Assembly (NCBI GenBank): GCA_003565775.1
Contig: PXAT01000036.1
Location: 1 to 41,247 of the forward strand
Origin: Ectothiorhodospiraceae bacterium
Lineage (GTDB): Bacteria > Pseudomonadota > Gammaproteobacteria > Nitrococcales > Aquisalimonadaceae
Length of the DNA: 41,247 nt
Direction: 5' to 3'
This document shows, one piece after another, positions 20,564 through 28,546 of this stretch; positions within the stretch are counted from its first letter, which is position 1; each line of letters opens with the position of its first letter. The notes beneath the pieces were generated by a model, which searched no databases, was not told where the DNA came from, and saw only the letters and a program-made list of their open reading frames with translations. The position numbers were made by a program, and so were the translations under genes.

Positions 20564-20680
20564 TGAAACACGAATCCGTGACCGCGTCTGCGTTGCGGTC
20601 GGCATTTTCTCCGGGGCTGGAGCGTGCTGCCCATTGCCGCAGTCATTCTGCGGTCAGGCAGCACTGCGCAGCGGCCAAGG
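20564..20680 (+). repeat. Degenerate TIR element (copy F)
   Basis: GTGAAACACGAATCCGTG then CCGCGTCTGCGTTGCGGTC is a worn left terminus. GGCATTTTCTCCGG and GCCGCAGTCATTCTGCGGTC followed by AGGCAGC match the core of copies K and L, and CTGCGCAGCGG follows. It lies between the SDR stop and the SDR terminator, so it may have inserted between a gene and its terminator. Confidence 0.55.
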
Positions 20681-20749
20681 GAACAGGTTAATGTTTTTCA
20701 GGTATAGCACACGCGGCGGCGGGTTTCCCGCAACCCCGCGGTGACATTC

Positions 20750-21511
20750 TCAGCCCCGCTCCTGGGCACGCCAGAGCGACTGCTGATCCGGATCGGTGAA
20801 GGTCCATTCACTGCGCCCGAAATCCTCGGCCGAGACATCCAGCAACAGCCAGGCCATGAAGGCCGCAACCTCGGCCGGGTCTTCCAGCCGACCCTCGGCA
20901 TGCAGCGTGAGAAACTTGTCGATGGCCGGGAAGTCCTCGGCGCGCTGCTGCCGCAGCAGAGTCTGCATCGGCGTATCGACCACGCCCGGCCGCACACTGC
21001 CTACGGCGATATCCTGCTCGGCCAGTTCCACGGACCAGACCTGATACAGCATATGCAGTGCGGCCTTGCTGGTGCAGTAGGCACCCCAGCCACTGTAGCC
21101 ACTGTGGGCGGCACCTGACGACACATGCAGGATGCGGCCGCCAACCAGCCGCGGCAGCAGACTCTGGGTCAGAAACAGCGGCCCTTCCACGTTTATCGCC
21201 TGACTGCGACGCCAGTCGGTCAGGCTGACCCTGGCCAGCGGGGCCACTGGCTCGAGAATCCCTGCATTGTGTACCAGGGCAGCCACCGGCCGTTCGGCAA
21301 CGGCCGTGGCGATGACTTCCCGTCCGGCATCAGTGGCGACATCGGCCGACACGGCAGAGATGCGCTCCGGCGCCAGTTGGCGGGTTTCCTCCAGCGGCGC
21401 CTGTCGCCGCCCGATCGCCAGCACGTCCAGACCGCGCGACGCCAGCCTCTGACACAGGGCACGCCCCAGTCCGCTGCCACCTCCGGTCACCACCGCCAAC
21501 TGATTGTTCAT
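20750..21511 (-). CDS. Short-chain dehydrogenase/reductase
   Basis: The 253-aa protein is a classical NAD(P)-dependent SDR. It has the cofactor loop VTGGGSGLGRAL, HNAGIL (NAG motif), the catalytic Ser in LHVSSGAAHSGY and the YxxxK pair in YCTSKAA. The C-terminal stretch VRPGVVDTPMQTLLR resembles sepiapterin reductase-like and YciK-like SDRs. The Arg residues after the first strand (GRRQAP) suggest NADP. A strong GGAGGATGA ribosome site precedes the ATG. It is divergent from prpE, and nothing seen fixes the substrate. Confidence 0.9.
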   Translation of the reverse strand: MNNQLAVVTGGGSGLGRALCQRLASRGLDVLAIGRRQAPLEETRQLAPERISAVSADVATDAGREVIATAVAERPVAALVHNAGILEPVAPLARVSLTDWRRSQAINVEGPLFLTQSLLPRLVGGRILHVSSGAAHSGYSGWGAYCTSKAALHMLYQVWSVELAEQDIAVGSVRPGVVDTPMQTLLRQQRAEDFPAIDKFLTLHAEGRLEDPAEVAAFMAWLLLDVSAEDFGRSEWTFTDPDQQSLWRAQERG

Positions 21512-21581
21512 TCATCCTCCGGGACACTATTGACAGAATCGTGCGGAAAACCGCCCGGCATTGGTGCTACGGTCAGAGTAC

Positions 21582-21695
21582 GGAAACAATGATTTATTCC
21601 CGCGTCTGCGCCAGAGACCGGTTTCGGTCATCCGCCAAGGCGCGATGCCACTTCGGTAGCCGGCTGCCGGGCCGGTGACGCAACGCCGCCAGGGG
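21582..21695 (+). mobile_element. Partial long TIR element (copy G)
   Basis: The left terminus GGAAACAATGATTTATTC and the following CCGCGTCTGCGCCAGAGACC match copy B. So does the extra segment specific to the long subtype (CAAGGCGCGATGCC, GGGCCGGTGACGCAACGC, CGCCAGGG). The right half is missing. It lies in the divergent space between the SDR gene and prpE. The match to B over the extra segment shows that the long form is a distinct subfamily, not a one-off. Confidence 0.65.
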
Positions 21696-21810
21696 GAAGC
21701 CCTGCCAGGCCCGTGCTGCGTTGCGATAAGGATAACAAGCCCTGCTTCCGCATAGGGCAACAGAAAATAGTGCGGCGGACCACCGTCGCCGATGAAGGAG
21801 GAGATCAGCC

Positions 21811-23703
21811 ATGTCGTATCACGAGCTGTACCAGCGTTCCGTCAACGACCCGGAAGGATTCTGGCGTGAACAGGCCGAGGCACTGCCCTGGTTCCAGCCA
21901 CCACGCCAGATTCTCGGCAAGGACGATAGCGGGCATCATCGCTGGTTTTCCGGTGGTCAGCTGAATATCTCGCCCCTGGCACTGGATCGGCATGTGGACG
22001 ACGGACGGGGCGATCAGACTGCCATCATCCACGACTCGCCGGCGACCGGTACTCAGACCCGCTACACATTCCGCGAACTGCGTGACCTGGTGGCCAGATT
22101 CGCCGGCGGCCTGCGCGAACTCGGCGTCGGCAAGGGTGACCGGGTAGTGATCTACATGCCGATGATGCCGGAAGCGGTCATCGCCATGCTGGCCTGCGCC
22201 CGCCTCGGTGCCATCCATTCCGTGGTCTTCGGCGGGTTCCAGCCGCACGAACTTGCAGTACGCATCGACGACGCCAAGCCCAAGGTGCTGCTGACCGCCA
22301 GTTGCGGTATCGAATTCAGCAAGGTCATTCCCTACAAACCGCTGGTAGACGAAGCGATCCGCCGCAGCGCCTCGCCGCCGTCCCGCACTGTGCTGTTCCA
22401 GCGCGCCCAGTGCACCGCCGACATGGATCCGGAGCGGGATCTGGACTGGCAGGATCTGATGCAGACGGCGAAGCCGGTGGACCCGGTGCCGGTGGATGCG
22501 ACCCACCCGCTGTACATCCTCTACACCTCCGGTACCACCGGAAAACCCAAAGGCGTGGTGCGCGATACCGGCGGTTATGCCGTGGCCCTGAACTTCAGCA
22601 TGAAGTACGTCTACGACCTGGATCCCGGCGATGTCTTCTGGACCGCCTCGGATGTCGGTTGGGTGGTAGGCCATTCGTACATCGTCTACGGCCCGCTGAT
22701 CTATGGCTGCACCTCGGTGGTCTATGAGGGCAAGCCGGTCCGGACACCGGACGCCGGCGCTTTCTGGCGGGTGATCTCGGAACACCAGGTGAAGGTCTTC
22801 TTCACTGCACCGACGGCGTTCCGCGCCGTGAAGAAGGAGGACCCCGAAGGCAAGCTGCTGGCGGACTACGACATCAGCTGCCTCAAGGCGATCTATCAGG
22901 CCGGCGAACGCCTGGATCCGCCGACCTATGACTGGATCAAGCAGATCACCGGACTGCCGGTGATCGACCACTGGTGGCAGACCGAAACCGGCTGGCCCAT
23001 TGCCAGCAACCCGATGGGCGTGGATCCACAGCCGGAAAAGAGCGGTTCGGCGACGTTTCCGGTGCCCGGTTATCAGATCGACGTTCTCGACCCCGACGGC
23101 CAGCCGCTACCGGCCGGGGAGCAGGGCAACCTGGCCATCCGCCTGCCGCTGCCACCCGGCTGCCTGCCCACCCTCTGGCAGGACGAGGCGCGATTCCGCA
23201 GTGCCTATCTCGAGCGTTTCCCCGGCTATTACGATACTTCCGACGGCGGCTGCCTGGACGAGGACGGATACCTCTTCGTCATGGGCCGCATGGACGATGT
23301 GATCAATGTCGCCGGCCATCGCCTCTCCACCGGCGAAATGGAGGAACTGATCGGCAGCCATGATGCCGTCGCCGAATGTGCCGTGGTCGGGCTGCGCGAC
23401 GAACTCAAGGGCGAGATGCCGATGGGCTTCGTGGTGCTGAAAAATGGTGCCGACATCGATCACACGACGCTGGAGCAGGATCTGGTCGAGATCGTACGCG
23501 ATCATATCGGTGCCTTCGCCTGCCTGCGTCGGGTGGCGATCGTGCAGAAACTCCCCAAGACCCGCTCGGGCAAGATCCTGCGCAAGAGCATCCGTCAGCT
23601 TTCCGTGGAAAAGGATGTCCCGGTACCTTCGACCATTGACGATCCGACAAGCCTGGACGACATCCGGGGGGCTCTGGAAAAGGCCGGAATGCGGACGTTC
23701 TGA
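21811..23703 (+). CDS. prpE: Propionyl-CoA synthetase
   Basis: PrpE activates propionate to propionyl-CoA with ATP via an acyl-adenylate. The 630-aa protein has the acetyl/propionyl-CoA synthetase layout: the N-terminal YHELYQRSVNDPEGFW cap, the ATP loop YTSGTTGKPKG, DHWWQTETGWP, GRMDDVINVAGHRLSTGEME and the C-terminal lysine motif PKTRSGKILRKSIRQ. The lysine in SGKI is the catalytic residue that Pat-type acetyltransferases modify in other bacteria. The ribosome site GAAGGAGGAG is very strong. The next gene is a Pat-like acetyltransferase. No prpBCD genes are in the window, so propionyl-CoA use must be encoded elsewhere. PrpE is preferred over Acs from sequence resemblance in the cap and the 630-aa length. 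Confidence 0.92.
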   Translation: MSYHELYQRSVNDPEGFWREQAEALPWFQPPRQILGKDDSGHHRWFSGGQLNISPLALDRHVDDGRGDQTAIIHDSPATGTQTRYTFRELRDLVARFAGGLRELGVGKGDRVVIYMPMMPEAVIAMLACARLGAIHSVVFGGFQPHELAVRIDDAKPKVLLTASCGIEFSKVIPYKPLVDEAIRRSASPPSRTVLFQRAQCTADMDPERDLDWQDLMQTAKPVDPVPVDATHPLYILYTSGTTGKPKGVVRDTGGYAVALNFSMKYVYDLDPGDVFWTASDVGWVVGHSYIVYGPLIYGCTSVVYEGKPVRTPDAGAFWRVISEHQVKVFFTAPTAFRAVKKEDPEGKLLADYDISCLKAIYQAGERLDPPTYDWIKQITGLPVIDHWWQTETGWPIASNPMGVDPQPEKSGSATFPVPGYQIDVLDPDGQPLPAGEQGNLAIRLPLPPGCLPTLWQDEARFRSAYLERFPGYYDTSDGGCLDEDGYLFVMGRMDDVINVAGHRLSTGEMEELIGSHDAVAECAVVGLRDELKGEMPMGFVVLKNGADIDHTTLEQDLVEIVRDHIGAFACLRRVAIVQKLPKTRSGKILRKSIRQLSVEKDVPVPSTIDDPTSLDDIRGALEKAGMRTF

Positions 23704-23712
23704 TGCATGTCG

Positions 23713-23751
23713 CAGGCCGCCGGATGTCGCGGAGCGATATCCGGCGGCCTG
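23713..23751 (+). terminator. Strong hairpin after prpE
   Basis: CAGGCCGCCGGAT (23713-23725) pairs perfectly with ATCCGGCGGCCTG (23739-23751) across a 13-nt loop, starting 10 nt after the prpE stop. No U-tract follows, so it is either a weak terminator or an mRNA 3'-end stabiliser. Confidence 0.6.
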
Positions 23752-23762
23752 CCGACGCCTTG

Positions 23763-23795
23763 AGAACAGGCTGATTTATTCCCGTGTCCGCGCCC
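23763..23795 (+). repeat. TIR element relic (copy H)
   Basis: GAACAGGCTGATTTATTCCC then GTGTCCGCGCC matches the left terminus of the long subtype (copies B and G). The rest is gone. It lies between the prpE hairpin and the pat-like gene. Confidence 0.5.
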
Positions 23796-23906
23796 GGCCG
23801 CGGACTTGATCCGAGGTTCCTGAATCAAGCTATGCTGAGACCTGACAGAGGCGCCGCCTATTCATTCGCCGACCGGTAGCGCCCAAGGCAGAAAAAGCCG
23901 AGCTTT

Positions 23907-26594
23907 ATGAGCCGTCATTATCTCGACCGCTTCTTTCGACCCCGATCCGTGGCCCTGATCGGGGCCAGCGACCGGCCCGGCTCGGTTGGCCGGCAGGTGC
24001 TGCACAACCTCCAGTTCGCCGGCTTCCAGGGCACCCTGATGGCAGTGAACCCGGGGCATCGCCGGCTTGGCGGTCTGGATTGTGTGCCCACGGTGCTGGA
24101 TCTGCCGGAGGTGCCGGACCTGGCCGTCATCAGTATCCCGGCAGCGGCGATCCCGGATGTGCTTGATCAGTGCGGCCGTGCCGGCATCCGCGCCGCGGTG
24201 CTGCTGGCGCCGGACCTGGCCGAGGGCGATCAGTCCGGCTCGAAGCATCACCAGGAAGCCCTGCGTGTCGCCCGCAGTCATCGCATCCGGCTGATCGGCC
24301 CGGACTGGGCCGGCCTGCTGCGTCCGAGTGCCGGGCTGATGGCCAGCTTCGGCACCGCCAGTGCCAACGCCGGGGACCTGGCCCTGGTGTCGCAGTCCGG
24401 CGCCCTGTCCGGTGCCATTCTCGACTGGGCGCTGACCCGCGGCATCGGCTTCTCCACGGTGGTCTCGCTGGGGGAAACCACCGATGTGGATGTGCACGAA
24501 ATCCTCGATTATCTCGCGCTGGATCCGCAGACCCGCAGCATTCTGCTGCATGTGGAACGGATCAATGATGCGCGTGGCTTTCTCAGTGGCCTGCGCGCCG
24601 CCGCGCGCCTGAAACCGGTGATCGTGATGAAATCCGGTCGCCACCCGCGCAGCGAGCGGACGGTGCAATCCCACGCTGCCGCCCTGATCGGCCCGGACGA
24701 GGCGTTCGACGCCGCTCTCGCACGGGCCGGTGCGGTTCGGGTGCCGGATCTGACGCAGCTGTTGTCCAGCGCGCTGTTGTTGGCCGGCGGTCGGCGCCTG
24801 TCTGGCGACCGGATCGCGGTACTGGCCAATGGTCGCGGGCCGGGTCTGATTGCCAGCGATCTGATCGGCCTGCGGCAGCTGGAACTGGCGCCATTGGCCT
24901 CGGACACGCAGTCGGCGCTGCGCGAACGGCTGCCACGAGCGCATTCGGTTGCCAACCCGGTGGACATGCCGTGCGAGGTCGAGCCGGCAGAGTACGCCGA
25001 CTGTCTGGATCAGTGCCTTGGCGATTCAAGCGTGGACGGCGCGGTCGCGATCTTCACGCCGCAGAGCCGGGTCGAGGCCTCACAGACCGCTGAACAGGTC
25101 ATGCTCGCCGCCAAGCGTTCGCGCAAACCGGTACTGGCCTGCTGGATGGGGGGGCATGACGTCCAGGCGGCACGCCAGCGCTTCAGCAACGCTCGCTTTC
25201 CTCACTACGGCACCCCCGAAAATGCCGTGGAGGCACTGGCGGCACTGGCCCGCTACCGGCACAACCAGCAGTTGCTGATGCAACTGGCGACTGCGCCCGA
25301 TTGCCTGGAGAGCGCCGATACCCGCGCCGCCGCCGGCATCGTGGAACAGGCCCTCGATGCCGGTCTCGACCGACTGACACCGGAACAGTCCAAGGCCGTG
25401 TTGCAGGCGTTCCGCATTCCGGTGACGCCGACCCGTGTTGCACGCAGCCGTGCCGAAGCCTGCGATCACGCCCGCGACCTGGGTTTTCCGGTCGCCCTCA
25501 AGATCAACAGCGCCGCCATTACCCGCAAGCTGGCAGCCGGCGGCGTCTGGTTGAACCTGGTGGACGAGGCGGCTGTTGCCGCCGCCTGGGATCAGATCAT
25601 GCAGGCCACGGCGCAACGTTTCCCGGAAGCTCCGACCGACGGATGCTCGGTGGAGCCCATGCACACGCCCCGCGGCGGCCACGAGGTCATGCTCGGCGTG
25701 GCACGGGACGCCACCTTCGGGCCGGTCATCAGTTTCGGTGCCGGCGGTTCGATGGTGGAAGCCATCCGCGATGTCGCGGTTTCGCTGCCGCCATTGAACG
25801 ACTTCCTGGCTCGCGACCTGATTCGCCGTACCCGTCTGTCCCGTTACCTCGACGATGGCCAGGGGCTGCCCCTGGCGGCCCTGGAACAGGCCCTGCTGCG
25901 GCTCTCGGATCTGGTCTGCAGCCTGCCGACGGTCACCGAGATCGACATCAATCCGATGATCGTGGATCAGGGCACGGCGGTGGCCGTCGACGCGCGCATT
26001 CATATCCGGCGGGCACCGGCCGATTCCGATTACCGGCATATGGCAGTGATGCCGTTTCCCTCCGATCTCGAGCACGAGGTCGCCCTGCGTGACGGCAGCC
26101 ATGTCCTGCTGCGGCCGATTCGTCCGGAGGACGCCGACATGGAAGCGGCTTTCATACGCGCGCTATCGCCTCAGTCCCGCTACCTGCGTTTCATGGAGCA
26201 CATGACCGAACTCAGCACTTCGATGCTGATCCGTTTTACCCAGATCGACTACGACCGCGAGATGGCGCTGGTGGCTCTGGTGCCGGGCCCGGACGGCGAA
26301 CCGCTGCAGGTGGGCGTGGCTCGTTACATCACCAACCCGGATGGGGAGAGCTGCGATTTCGGCCTGGTGGTGTCCGACGACTGGCAGGGTCGCGGCCTCG
26401 GTCGGATCCTGATGCAGGCATTGATGGACTGCGCCGCCGCGCGTGGATTACGGCGTATTGAAGGGCAGGTGATGGCGGCAAACCGGGGCATGCTGCAACT
26501 GATGGAACGGCTGGGCTTCAGCCGCCGGGTCGATCCGGATGACAGCGCTCTGGTGCTGGTCGAGCGGGAACTGACGGCGCCGGGTTCGGGATGA
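23907..26594 (+). CDS. Pat/PatZ-type protein lysine acetyltransferase (NDP-acyl-CoA synthetase + GNAT)
   Basis: The 895-aa protein joins an NDP-forming acyl-CoA synthetase-like part (about residues 1-700) to a C-terminal GNAT domain (about 715-890). The first part shows RSVALIGASDRPGSVG, the LVSQSGALSGAILDWA loop, an ATP-grasp section with VALKINSAAITRKLAAGGV and TEIDINPMIVDQG. The GNAT part has the acetyl-CoA loop DDWQGRGLGRILMQAL. This is the Pat/YfiQ/PatZ layout, which inactivates acyl-CoA synthetases by acetylating the SGK lysine. It lies just after prpE, a known Pat target in Salmonella. The region equivalent to the phospho-histidine of active ADP-forming enzymes reads QSHAAALIG and still has a His, which the enteric Pat proteins are reported to lack, so synthetase activity cannot be excluded. 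Confidence 0.9.
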   Translation: MSRHYLDRFFRPRSVALIGASDRPGSVGRQVLHNLQFAGFQGTLMAVNPGHRRLGGLDCVPTVLDLPEVPDLAVISIPAAAIPDVLDQCGRAGIRAAVLLAPDLAEGDQSGSKHHQEALRVARSHRIRLIGPDWAGLLRPSAGLMASFGTASANAGDLALVSQSGALSGAILDWALTRGIGFSTVVSLGETTDVDVHEILDYLALDPQTRSILLHVERINDARGFLSGLRAAARLKPVIVMKSGRHPRSERTVQSHAAALIGPDEAFDAALARAGAVRVPDLTQLLSSALLLAGGRRLSGDRIAVLANGRGPGLIASDLIGLRQLELAPLASDTQSALRERLPRAHSVANPVDMPCEVEPAEYADCLDQCLGDSSVDGAVAIFTPQSRVEASQTAEQVMLAAKRSRKPVLACWMGGHDVQAARQRFSNARFPHYGTPENAVEALAALARYRHNQQLLMQLATAPDCLESADTRAAAGIVEQALDAGLDRLTPEQSKAVLQAFRIPVTPTRVARSRAEACDHARDLGFPVALKINSAAITRKLAAGGVWLNLVDEAAVAAAWDQIMQATAQRFPEAPTDGCSVEPMHTPRGGHEVMLGVARDATFGPVISFGAGGSMVEAIRDVAVSLPPLNDFLARDLIRRTRLSRYLDDGQGLPLAALEQALLRLSDLVCSLPTVTEIDINPMIVDQGTAVAVDARIHIRRAPADSDYRHMAVMPFPSDLEHEVALRDGSHVLLRPIRPEDADMEAAFIRALSPQSRYLRFMEHMTELSTSMLIRFTQIDYDREMALVALVPGPDGEPLQVGVARYITNPDGESCDFGLVVSDDWQGRGLGRILMQALMDCAAARGLRRIEGQVMAANRGMLQLMERLGFSRRVDPDDSALVLVERELTAPGSG

Positions 26595-26600
26595 CGCCCG

Positions 26601-26620
26601 GGGAATCGATCAGCGCTTCC
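26601..26620 (-). repeat. Possible solo TIR relic (copy I)
   Basis: GGGAATCGATCAGCGCTTCC matches the right terminus GGGAATAAATCAGCGTCTCC at 16 of 20 positions. It starts 7 bp after the pat-like stop. It could be chance similarity, but its position directly after a gene end fits the other copies. Confidence 0.35.
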
Positions 26621-26684
26621 CTGGTACTTGCGAACAAGCCGGATGAACCGCAGCATTGCCACATTCGACTGAATGAGGCGCCCC

Positions 26685-27254
26685 ATGTCCGATTTTCTGC
26701 TTCCTGTCGCCGTCGTGCTGATACTGCTGTTGGCCGTCGGCTTCTCTATCCTGTTCCTGCGCGGCCGGCAGAAACTCCGGCTCAACGGCCGGCCGGTCCT
26801 GAATCCGGTGCAGACCAGCTTTTTCCACACACTGCGGCAGGCCTTGCCGGACCCGGACCATACCGTGCTGGCAGGTATGCCGTTGAGCCAGTTCATCGAG
26901 CCGCAGGGGCTGTCAGCGAAACGTAGCGAGCAACTGCTGCGGCAACTGGATCAGCAGACCACCGATTTCCTGATCTGTGACGCACAGCTGCGGCCGGTCG
27001 TCTGTGTCAGTCTGGACAGCGAGCCGGACAAGGCCACCCGGGAGTCTCTGACCGCGGCCCGCATCCCGCTTCTCGGCTGGCGCAGCACGGCCCTGCCAAC
27101 ACACCAGGAAATCGCAAGCGCGATCAAGAACTTGCGCAGCCCGGTCGCCGCCGCACGCCCAGAGCGGGATCCGACGATCAACCGTGTCGAGCCGGGCCTC
27201 GGCGAGGCAGACTTCCCCGACCTGGACCGCGGCCGCCAGGAACCGCGGCTTTAG
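26685..27254 (+). CDS. DUF2726-like single-pass membrane protein
   Basis: The 189-aa protein begins with a membrane helix (LLPVAVVLILLLAVGFSILFL) followed by a short basic stretch. The region from about residue 30 to 150 resembles DUF2726: LNPVQTSFFHTLRQALPD, FLICDAQLRPVVCVSLDSE and the later LTAARIPLLGW. That pattern recalls the nuclease-like fold suggested for this group, but no catalytic role is proven. The charged tail looks disordered. ATG 26685 is preferred to one 12 nt upstream because GAGGCG stands before it. It follows the pat-like gene by 90 bp. Confidence 0.7.
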   Translation: MSDFLLPVAVVLILLLAVGFSILFLRGRQKLRLNGRPVLNPVQTSFFHTLRQALPDPDHTVLAGMPLSQFIEPQGLSAKRSEQLLRQLDQQTTDFLICDAQLRPVVCVSLDSEPDKATRESLTAARIPLLGWRSTALPTHQEIASAIKNLRSPVAAARPERDPTINRVEPGLGEADFPDLDRGRQEPRL

Positions 27255-27329
27255 GAAAACCGCGGCCATCCGGAGATGGGTTGCTGGGCCCGTGGTGCCG
27301 GGCGCCTGGCGCAACGGCCGCCCCGGCCG

Positions 27330-28283
27330 TCAGACCACCCGCATCGGCACACCATCGCGCCAGGCACGGATGTTTTCCGCAACCTGATCGCAGATACGCT
27401 GACGGGCCTCGCGGCTGGCCCAGGCGGTGTGCGGGGTCACGATCAGATTGGGGATGTCCGGATCGAGCAGGACGTTACCCTGCCGCGGCGGTTCCTCGGT
27501 CAGGACGTCGAAGCCGGCACCGCCCAGCCGGCCGCCGCGCAGAGCGTCGGCCAGCGCGGTCTCGTCCACCAGACCGCCCCGGGCGGTATTGATCAGGAGT
27601 GCGTCCGGCTTCATCCGCGCGATCTGCTGCGCCCCCAGCAGGTTGCGCGTCTGTTCGGTCAGCGGACAGTGGAGACTGAGCACATCCGCCTGCGGCAGCA
27701 GTTCGTCCAGCGCCACGCGACCCTCGCGAGTGTCCTGCCGCCCCGGCCGCTCGGCAATCATCACCCGCATGCCGAAAGCCTCGCCGAGCCGGGCAACGCG
27801 CTGCCCCAGCGTGCCGTAACCGACGATGCCCAGGGTCAGTCCGGCCAGTTCCCGCACCGGGTAGTCCAGCAGACAGAACTGCGCAGCCTGCTGCCAGTCG
27901 CCGCGACGCACCGCAGTCTGGTAATCCGGCAGCCGGGAGCTCAACGCCAGCATCAGGCCCAGGGCGTGCTGAGCCACGGAGTCCGTGCCATAGGCGCGGG
28001 CGTTGCTTACGGTCACCTTCTGGTCAGCACAGGCCTGCAGGTCGATGTTATTGGTCCCGGTGGCGGCAACGCAGATCAGACCCGGCACGCTGTCCAGCGC
28101 CTGCAGATGCTCGCGCCCGATCACCACCTTGTTGCTGATCACCACATCGAAGCCGGCCAGGCGCTCGGCCAGGTCGGATGGCGCGGTGCGCGGATGGCAG
28201 ACCAGGGAATCCACTGCTGCGCGCATGCCATCGAAATCGACATCGTCGCCCAGTGTCTCGCTGTCCAGAAATACCGCTTCCAT
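27330..28283 (-). CDS. D-2-hydroxyacid dehydrogenase (hydroxypyruvate reductase-like)
   Basis: The 317-aa enzyme belongs to the D-isomer 2-hydroxyacid dehydrogenases, which reduce 2-oxoacids such as hydroxypyruvate with NAD(P)H. It has the Rossmann loop GLTLGIVGYGTLGQRVARL, the substrate Arg in INTARGGLVDE, the helper Glu in DVLTEEPP and the catalytic His in VTPHTAWAS. Length and motifs are closest to glycerate dehydrogenase/HprA, but substrate assignment within this family is unreliable. A GGAGGG ribosome site precedes the ATG. It is divergent from dusB. Confidence 0.9.
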   Translation of the reverse strand: MEAVFLDSETLGDDVDFDGMRAAVDSLVCHPRTAPSDLAERLAGFDVVISNKVVIGREHLQALDSVPGLICVAATGTNNIDLQACADQKVTVSNARAYGTDSVAQHALGLMLALSSRLPDYQTAVRRGDWQQAAQFCLLDYPVRELAGLTLGIVGYGTLGQRVARLGEAFGMRVMIAERPGRQDTREGRVALDELLPQADVLSLHCPLTEQTRNLLGAQQIARMKPDALLINTARGGLVDETALADALRGGRLGGAGFDVLTEEPPRQGNVLLDPDIPNLIVTPHTAWASREARQRICDQVAENIRAWRDGVPMRVV

Positions 28284-28460
28284 GGTTTACCCTCCGGGTT
28301 GTACACAACTTCGACATGAGGCCGGTCAGCGCGGTGATCGCGAGCACGACATGCAACCGTGCGCCAAACCTGAATGTTTTCCGCGGCTTACCATGGAAAA
28401 CGCGCTCAAAAGGCGCCATCGACCCTGGCAAAAGCCCGCGCTGCCGCAGGGCAGCATATT

Positions 28461-28481
28461 TTGTCCACAGAGTTATCCACA
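28461..28481 (+). promoter_or_regulatory. Two tandem DnaA boxes upstream of dusB
   Basis: TTATCCACA (28473-28481) is a perfect consensus DnaA box. TTGTCCACA (28461-28469) differs at one base and lies in the same direction with 3 bp between. They stand 7 bp upstream of the -35 hexamer of the likely dusB promoter. DnaA may therefore repress or activate this operon, or the site may bind DnaA for other reasons. No replication origin genes are nearby. Confidence 0.75.
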
Positions 28482-28488
28482 GCCTCGC

Positions 28489-28516
28489 TTGCACCGCGGC
28501 AGCGCAAGGGTATCAT
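28489..28516 (+). promoter_or_regulatory. Sigma-70 promoter for dusB
   Basis: A -35 hexamer TTGCAC (28489-28494) and a -10 hexamer TATCAT (28511-28516) are separated by 16 bp. The expected start of transcription is about 25 nt before the dusB ATG. The promoter lies directly downstream of two DnaA boxes. Confidence 0.6.
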
Positions 28517-28546
28517 CGGGGCCGTTGCCTCCCAGATACGTCGCGC

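Larger units (their letters stand above)
20380..20749. other. Convergent intergenic region: terminator and worn repeat
   Basis: This 370-bp gap separates the MlaC-like gene (plus) from the SDR gene (minus). It holds a minus-strand intrinsic terminator (20459-20491) and a worn TIR element (20564-20680). No reading frame in it has protein-like character. Confidence 0.55.

Noticed and set aside
28461-28481. Considered as a chromosomal replication origin
   Set aside because: Only two DnaA boxes, no AT-rich unwinding region, and no dnaA, dnaN, gidA or parAB nearby. A promoter-linked regulatory site fits better.
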